Origin: Pseudomonas sp. MIACH
GTDB taxonomy: Bacteria; Pseudomonadota; Gammaproteobacteria; Pseudomonadales; Pseudomonadaceae
DNA length: 64,000 nt
Assembly: GCF_001269925.1 (NCBI RefSeq)
Contig: NZ_LHVO01000002.1
Location: 124,001-188,000 of the forward strand
Direction: 5' to 3'
In this document: one piece after another, positions 59,292 to 64,000 of the stretch
Layout of the letters: every line of letters begins with the position of its first letter
Numbering within the stretch: the stretch's first letter is position 1
Made by a program: the position numbers and the translations under genes
The notes under the pieces: model-generated
The model's input: only the letters and a program-made list of their open reading frames with translations
Database searches by the model: none
What the model was told of the DNA's origin: nothing

Positions 59292-59408
59292 GCGAAAAAC
59301 TCCAACAAAGTGAGAGCAGCTTAACTGTGTCGCCGGTCTGTCGTACAGGCTGCGTTTAGTCGCATACTGCGCGGCCAGAATTTCAATCGCTTGACGGAAA
59401 CCCCCTGC

Positions 59409-60281
59409 ATGAAACGCACACCTCATCTGCTTGCGATCCAGTCTCATGTGGTATTTGGCCACGCCGGAAACAGCGCCGCCGTGTTCCCCATGCAGCGGGT
59501 CGGGGTGAATGTCTGGCCGCTGAACACGGTGCAGTTCTCCAACCATACGCAGTATGGCCAGTGGGCGGGCGAAGTGTTGGCGCCGCAGCAGATTCCTGCG
59601 CTGGTGGAAGGCATTGCTGCCATCGGCGAGCTGGGCAACTGCGATGCGATCCTGTCTGGCTACCTGGGCAGTGCGGACCAGGGTCGCGCGATTCTTACCG
59701 GTGTGGCGCGCATCAAGGCCATCAACCCCAAGGCTCTTTACCTGTGCGACCCGGTGATGGGCCATCCGGAAAAAGGCTGCATCGTGCCGCAGGAAGTCAG
59801 CGATTTCCTGCTGGAAGAAGCCGCCGCCATGGCCGACTTCCTGTGTCCCAACCAACTGGAACTGGACAGCTTTGCCGGGCGCAAGCCGCAATCGCTGTTC
59901 GATTGCCTGGGAATGGCCAAGGCGCTGTTGGCGCGCGGGCCGAAGGCGGTGCTGGTCAAGCACCTGGATTATCCGGGCAAGCTGCCGGATGGCTTCGAGA
60001 TGCTGTTGGTAACCGCCGAGGGCAGCTGGCACCTGCGTCGGCCGCTGCTGGCGTTCCCGCGCCAGCCGGTGGGCGTGGGCGACCTGACGTCGGGGCTGTT
60101 CCTGGCGCGGGTGCTGCTGGGCGACAGCCTGCTGGCGGCTTTTGAATTCACGGCAGCGGCGGTGCACGAAGTGCTGCTGGAAACCCAGGCCTGCGCCAGT
60201 TACGAGCTGGAACTGGTACGCGCCCAGGACCGCATCGCCCATCCTCGCGTACGTTTCGAGGCGACGCCGATCGGCCTGTAA
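59409..60281 (+). CDS. pdxY: Pyridoxal kinase PdxY
   Basis: A 290-aa ribokinase-fold kinase that phosphorylates pyridoxal in B6 salvage. [35 protein letters not shown], and [13 protein letters not shown], with the catalytic aspartate. ATG 59409 was chosen as the family start ([14 protein letters not shown]); an upstream ATG adds six residues. Confidence 0.95.
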   Translation: MKRTPHLLAIQSHVVFGHAGNSAAVFPMQRVGVNVWPLNTVQFSNHTQYGQWAGEVLAPQQIPALVEGIAAIGELGNCDAILSGYLGSADQGRAILTGVARIKAINPKALYLCDPVMGHPEKGCIVPQEVSDFLLEEAAAMADFLCPNQLELDSFAGRKPQSLFDCLGMAKALLARGPKAVLVKHLDYPGKLPDGFEMLLVTAEGSWHLRRPLLAFPRQPVGVGDLTSGLFLARVLLGDSLLAAFEFTAAAVHEVLLETQACASYELELVRAQDRIAHPRVRFEATPIGL

Positions 60282-60311
60282 ATGTGGGAGGGAGCAAGTC
60301 CCTCCCACATT
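60281..60311. terminator. TGTGGGAGGG-family palindrome between pdxY and the thioesterase gene
   Basis: A 13-bp stem AATGTGGGAGGGA / TCCCTCCCACATT with a 5-nt loop starts at the last base of pdxY. It lies between two convergent genes and probably terminates both. Confidence 0.75.
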
Positions 60312-60335
60312 TTGATCGGGCTTACAGGCCTGGAC

Positions 60336-60821
60336 TTACAGCGCGTCATCCTTGATTTCCTGGTAGCGCTTCTCCAGCTCCTGGCGGATCTGCCGGCGTT
60401 GCTGGGCCTGCACGAACCGGCGCTTGTCTTCACTGTTATGCGGTTGCAGCGGCGGTACGGCAGCGGGTTTGCGCTGGTCGTCCACGGCCACCATGGTGAA
60501 GAAGCAGCTGTTGGTATGGCGCACCGAGCGTTCGCGGATGTTCTCGGTCACCACCTTGATGCCCACTTCCATCGACGTATTGCCGGTGTAGTTGACCGAT
60601 GCAAGGAATGTCACCAGCTCGCCGACATGGATCGGCTCGCGAAAAATCACCTGGTCCACCGACAACGTCACCACATAGCGACCGGCATAACGGCTCGCGC
60701 AGGCGTAGGCCACTTCGTCGAGGTACTTGAGCAGGGTGCCGCCGTGGACATTGCCTGAGAAGTTGGCCATGTCAGGGGTCATCAATACCGTCATCGACAG
60801 TTGGGCGTTTCCGGGTTCCAT
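60336..60821 (-). CDS. Acyl-CoA thioesterase (hotdog fold)
   Basis: A 161-aa YciA/acyl-CoA hydrolase-type protein: NFSGNVHGGTLLKYLDEVAY, then VGELVTFLASVNYTGNTSMEVGI. A basic C-terminal tail (RRFVQAQQRRQIRQELEKRY) follows. ATG 60821 begins the conserved part; the frame stays open upstream but without conserved sequence. The 291-bp gap to the antiporter shows no gene or known riboswitch that I can support. Confidence 0.9.
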   Translation of the reverse strand: MEPGNAQLSMTVLMTPDMANFSGNVHGGTLLKYLDEVAYACASRYAGRYVVTLSVDQVIFREPIHVGELVTFLASVNYTGNTSMEVGIKVVTENIRERSVRHTNSCFFTMVAVDDQRKPAAVPPLQPHNSEDKRRFVQAQQRRQIRQELEKRYQEIKDDAL

Positions 60822-61112
60822 AGCACACTCACGGGTTGTAGGCATTGGTTGGGGGGCACCTCTGCGGGTGCTGGAATCTTTGCAGCGCCATCCCTTACGG
60901 GACGCCAGTGGGCGGCTTGCCGTCACGCGTTCACCGATCTGTTTCCATATATTGCACCGGCTTTCCGGCGGAAGTCGCGGTGTTAACCTTCCAAAGCCCA
61001 TCTCAGGGCATTTCTTACGATCAAGGCAGACTTTTCCTTCCGATCTTCACGGCCTCTTATGGGCGTGGGCGGAAGTGGGAAAAGCGCCAGTACCCTCAAG
61101 GAGCCCCTCGCC

Positions 61113-62876
61113 ATGCACGCCATCAGCTTTATCCAGGACTTGGCCGTGATCATGCTGGTGGCGGGGGTGGTCACCGTCCTGTTTCACCGCCTCAAGCAGC
61201 CCGTGGTGCTGGGGTACATCGTCGCCGGCTTCATCATTGGCCCGCACACGCCGCCGTTCGGCCTGATCCACGACGAAGACACCATCAAGACCCTCGCCGA
61301 GCTGGGGGTGATCTTCCTGATGTTCTGCCTGGGCCTGGAGTTCAGCCTGCGCAAGCTGTTCAAGGTGGGTGCCACGGCGTTTATCGCGGCCTTCCTGGAA
61401 ATCATCCTGATGATCTGGATCGGCTACGAGATTGGCCGCTGGTTCGACTGGAACACCATGGATTCGCTGTTCCTCGGCGCGATCCTGGCAATCTCCTCGA
61501 CCACTATCATCGTGAAGGCACTTAATGACCTGAAGATGAAAAACCAACGCTTTGCCCAGCTGATTTTTGGCGTGCTGATCGTCGAAGATATTCTTGGCAT
61601 CGGCATCATCGCCTTGCTGTCGAGCATCGCCGTCAGCGGCACGGTGAGTTCCGGCGAGGTGTTCTCCACGGTCGGCAAGCTCTCGCTGTTCATGATTGTG
61701 GCCTTGGTGATTGGCATCCTGCTGGTGCCGCGCCTGCTGGCCTACGTGGCCAAGTTCGAAAGCAACGAAATGCTGCTGATTACCGTATTGGGCCTGTGTT
61801 TCGGTTTCTGCCTGCTGGTGGTCAAGCTGGAGTACAGCATGGTGCTGGGCGCGTTCCTGATCGGCGCGATCATGGCCGAATCCCGGCAATTGGTGAAGAT
61901 CGAGCGCCTGATCGAGCCGGTTCGCGACATGTTCAGCGCGATCTTCTTCGTGGCGATCGGCTTGATGATCGACCCGCAGATCCTCCTGCAATACGCCTGG
62001 CCGATCGCGGTGATCACCGTGGCCGTGGTGCTGGGCAAGATGCTGTCCTGCGGCCTGGGTGCCTTTATCGCCGGCAATGACGGCCGTACCTCACTGCGCG
62101 TAGGCATGGGGCTGTCACAAATTGGCGAGTTTTCCTTCATCATCGCCGCGCTGGGCATGACCTTGCAGGTCACCAGCGACTTCCTGTATCCGGTGGCGGT
62201 GGCCGTTTCGGCGATCACTACGCTGCTCACGCCGTACCTGATTCGCGGCGCCGATCCCTTGTCATTGAAGATCGCCGCCGTGATGCCCAAGCGTATGAGC
62301 CGGGTGTTTGGCATGTACGGCGAATGGTTGCGCAGTATTCAGCCGCAAGGCGAGGGCGCAATGCTGGCGTCGATGATCCGCAAGATCATCCTGCAGGTGG
62401 GCGTGAACCTGGCGCTGGTGATCGCGATTTTCTTCGCCGGAAGCTTTTTTGCGGTGCGCATTGGTGGGTATCTGGAGGGTTGGATCAGTGATCCAAGCTG
62501 GCAGAAGGCGTTGATCTGGGGTGGGGCATTGCTGTTGTCGCTGCCGTTCCTGATTGCGGCGTACCGCAAGCTCAAGGCGCTGTCGATGTTGCTGGCGGAG
62601 ATGAGTGTGAAACCGGAGATGGCCGGGCGACATACCCAGCGGGTGCGCCGGGTGATTGCGGAGCTGATCCCGATTTTGTCGCTGCTGGTGATCTTTGTGC
62701 TATTGGCAGCCTTGTCGGCCAGTATTCTGCCGACCAACAAGTTGCTGGTGCTGATTGCCGTGGTCACGGCAGCGGTGGCGGCGGTGCTCTGGCGATGGTT
62801 CATCCGCGTGCATACGCGGATGCAGGTCGCCTTGCTGGAGACGCTGGATAACCATAAGGATACGCCGGAGCACTAG
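61113..62876 (+). CDS. Monovalent cation:proton antiporter (CPA2 family)
   Basis: A 587-aa membrane protein with about 12-13 helices: VLGYIVAGFIIGPHTPPFG, LGVIFLMFCLGLEFSL, and the ion-site segment GVLIVEDILGIGIIALL. No RCK/TrkA-N domain follows; the C-terminal 200 residues hold additional helices and a basic end. AAGGAG precedes ATG 61113. Potassium or sodium export in exchange for protons is the family role; the ion is not determined. Confidence 0.9.
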   Translation: MHAISFIQDLAVIMLVAGVVTVLFHRLKQPVVLGYIVAGFIIGPHTPPFGLIHDEDTIKTLAELGVIFLMFCLGLEFSLRKLFKVGATAFIAAFLEIILMIWIGYEIGRWFDWNTMDSLFLGAILAISSTTIIVKALNDLKMKNQRFAQLIFGVLIVEDILGIGIIALLSSIAVSGTVSSGEVFSTVGKLSLFMIVALVIGILLVPRLLAYVAKFESNEMLLITVLGLCFGFCLLVVKLEYSMVLGAFLIGAIMAESRQLVKIERLIEPVRDMFSAIFFVAIGLMIDPQILLQYAWPIAVITVAVVLGKMLSCGLGAFIAGNDGRTSLRVGMGLSQIGEFSFIIAALGMTLQVTSDFLYPVAVAVSAITTLLTPYLIRGADPLSLKIAAVMPKRMSRVFGMYGEWLRSIQPQGEGAMLASMIRKIILQVGVNLALVIAIFFAGSFFAVRIGGYLEGWISDPSWQKALIWGGALLLSLPFLIAAYRKLKALSMLLAEMSVKPEMAGRHTQRVRRVIAELIPILSLLVIFVLLAALSASILPTNKLLVLIAVVTAAVAAVLWRWFIRVHTRMQVALLETLDNHKDTPEH

Positions 62877-62951
62877 TGGGGGCCGCTACGCGGCCCGGCG
62901 CGGGACAAGCCCGCTCACCACAGCAAGCCCGTTCGCCAGGGGGATCAGGTG

Positions 62952-63359
62952 TCAGCTTTCCAGCCAGACGTCCCGCGCCCAGTGCCACACCGACTCCCAG
63001 GTTTCTTCGGTGACGAGTTCTTCTTCGCCGGACCACAGCACCACGGTGCCGTCTTCTTCGACGCAGTAGTAATCGTCACCGTCCTGGCAGATCGGGATCA
63101 TGCTGCGGTCAACACCGGCATCCCAGGCGTTGGCAGCCACGTCCGGCAGGTAGGTGTGGGATTGCGGGTCGGTGACAGTCACCGGCTCCAGGCTGCCGTA
63201 CACCACGTCGCTGACGGTCAGCAGGAATTCACGGAAGACAAACGGGATATCGATGAACAGCTGTTCCTCGATTTCCACCAGTTGATCTTCGTCAGGCAAC
63301 TCCAGAGGAACCGGGACCGGTTCGTTGGCTTCACGCAATTGTTCGATGATTTCTTCCAC
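62952..63359 (-). CDS. SMI1/KNR4-family protein
   Basis: A 135-aa acidic protein of the SUKH superfamily: LPDEDQLVEIEEQLFIDIPFVFREFLL, then YLPDVAANAWDAGV and DDYYCVEEDGTVVLWS. Such proteins can be immunity proteins, but no toxin gene is nearby, so a housekeeping role is as likely. A gap of 133 bp with a terminator separates it from the next gene. Confidence 0.85.
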   Translation of the reverse strand: MEEIIEQLREANEPVPVPLELPDEDQLVEIEEQLFIDIPFVFREFLLTVSDVVYGSLEPVTVTDPQSHTYLPDVAANAWDAGVDRSMIPICQDGDDYYCVEEDGTVVLWSGEEELVTEETWESVWHWARDVWLES

Positions 63360-63440
63360 GGCCGGGATCCTCTTGCTGATGGCGCGGTTTATAGGGGCGT
63401 TTTATACAGTAGCTCGCTATAAGTGCAACCGTGAAATAGA

Positions 63441-63467
63441 AAACCCCGGACAGGTCCGGGGTTTTTT
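63441..63467 (-). terminator. Terminator downstream of the Tim44-domain gene
   Basis: A perfect 10-bp stem AAACCCCGGA / TCCGGGGTTT with loop CAGG, followed by T-tracts on both strands, 25 bp beyond the stop of the leftward Tim44 gene. Confidence 0.88.
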
Positions 63468-63492
63468 TACGGCTTGCTCAAGCGCGTGGGTA

Positions 63493-64000
63493 TCAGCCGT
63501 TCTGGCGGATACCGGCGACCAGCCATGGCTGGTTGTCGCCTTGGGCACGTTCCATGTTCCAGCTTTCGCTGAACACTTCACCCTGGTCGAAACGCGAAGT
63601 CTTCGACACGCCACTGAAGGTCAAAGTTGCGATGGTCTTGTCGGCGCGATCATCCACACCATCCAGTTGCACGCGCAGGTCGTCGATATAGGTCGACTGG
63701 AAGCCGTCGCCCAGCTCGGCGCGCTCGCGCTTGAGGAACTCCAGCAGTTGTGGGGTCACGAACTCGGAGATCTTGTCCATTTCATTGGCGTCCCAGTGCT
63801 GCTGCAGGGACTGGAAGTGGCTGCGGGCCGCTTCGATGAAACGTTCTTCGTTGAACCAGGCCGGGGCGTTGATCACCGGGCGGGCAGCGGCAGGTGCAGC
63901 CGAACCACCGAAGATCGAACCCATGGCTGGCTTCTGCTCGAACACTTCACGCTGCATCGGCGCGCCGGCCGGAGCCAGTTGCTCCTGCTGCTTGCGGCGA
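63493..64000 (-). CDS. Tim44-domain protein, 5' end beyond the window
   Basis: The frame is open to the right edge, so the N-terminal part is missing; about 169 residues are visible. The Tim44-like region is NAPAWFNEERFIEAARSHFQ, then VTPQLLEFLKRERAELG and the final SWNMERAQGDNQPWLVAGIRQNG. Before it is a Gln/Pro/Ala-rich linker. Bacterial Tim44-like proteins are membrane anchored with unknown role. Confidence 0.88.
   Translation of the reverse strand, partial: RRKQQEQLAPAGAPMQREVFEQKPAMGSIFGGSAAPAAARPVINAPAWFNEERFIEAARSHFQSLQQHWDANEMDKISEFVTPQLLEFLKRERAELGDGFQSTYIDDLRVQLDGVDDRADKTIATLTFSGVSKTSRFDQGEVFSESWNMERAQGDNQPWLVAGIRQNG

Noticed and set aside
59292..60308. A 470-codon leftward frame continuing upstream of the DUF3301 gene
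   Set aside because: The upstream part is antisense to pdxY and unrelated to DUF3301; the real start is ATG 59291.
62952..63359. SMI1/KNR4 protein as immunity part of a polymorphic toxin
   Set aside because: No toxin or secretion gene is adjacent; the family also has non-immunity members.

Overview
The window is a stretch of Pseudomonas chromosome, most probably from the P. fluorescens group. The evidence is the backbone gene order mnmE / mnmG-rsmG-parA-parB / atpIBEFHAGDC / glmU-glmR-glmS, the protein sequences, the high GC content, and scattered Pseudomonas REP-type inverted repeats. The left edge cuts mnmE. By usual Pseudomonas synteny the dnaA-rpmH-rnpA end lies a few kilobases to the left, so this is the replication-origin side of the chromosome.

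Layout. 1-5.1 kb: the 3' part of mnmE, then a leftward Fur-type iron-uptake unit (FecI-like sigma factor, FecR-like regulator, FhuA-like TonB receptor with a signalling domain). 5.1-5.65 kb: an AT-rich gap with a cluster of DnaA-box-like sites. 5.65-17.2 kb: mnmG, rsmG, parAB and the nine-gene ATP synthase operon, in which every longer intergenic gap carries a perfect hairpin. 17.2-21.9 kb: amino-sugar genes glmU, glmR, glmS and a small unknown gene. 21.8-29.9 kb: pbpC and a giant thioester alpha-2-macroglobulin, a linked envelope pair. 30.0-31.2 kb: a lower-GC two-gene module, 'mobile mystery proteins' A (XRE regulator) and B (Fic protein), preceded by four palindromes at exactly 33-bp spacing. 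31.2-36.9 kb: a leftward six-gene phospholipid cluster (CdsA-like, PlsC-like, small membrane protein, PAP2-phosphatase fusion, hydrolase-methyltransferase fusion, CDP-alcohol phosphatidyltransferase).

37.2-45.1 kb is a metal-related block. Three overlapping SPFH (HflK/HflC-like) genes, one with an extreme histidine tail, run into an HmtA-like P1B ATPase gene. A separate unit follows: a small six-cysteine secreted peptide (DUF2282), a DUF692 MNIO enzyme and a DUF2063 partner, which is the architecture of a copper-binding 'bufferin' RiPP. 45.2-48.5 kb: cyclopropane fatty acid synthase, cardiolipin synthase and a DUF3617 protein. 48.6-58.9 kb is a zinc-starvation region: a leftward operon folE2-znuC/B/A-like-hisI-gamma carbonic anhydrase-dihydroorotase, divergent from amiA, then a small secreted protein divergent from zigA-DUF1826-second COG0523 GTPase. 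Two perfect Zur-type palindromes sit in the two divergent intergenic regions. 58.9-64 kb: DUF3301, pdxY, a thioesterase, a CPA2 antiporter, an SMI1/KNR4 protein and the 3' part of a Tim44-domain gene.

How it works together: the window joins housekeeping functions at the origin side (tRNA/rRNA modification, segregation, ATP synthesis, UDP-GlcNAc supply) with metal homeostasis: iron uptake, zinc-sparing paralogs and zinc allocation, and a putative Zn/Cu importer beside a copper-binding peptide system. A near-consensus parS site lies inside folE2, and at least 20 exact DnaA boxes are scattered over the window, most of them inside genes. The most system-like signals for follow-up are the SPFH/His-tail/HmtA/bufferin block, the mobAB operator array, and the small unknown proteins of the zinc region.
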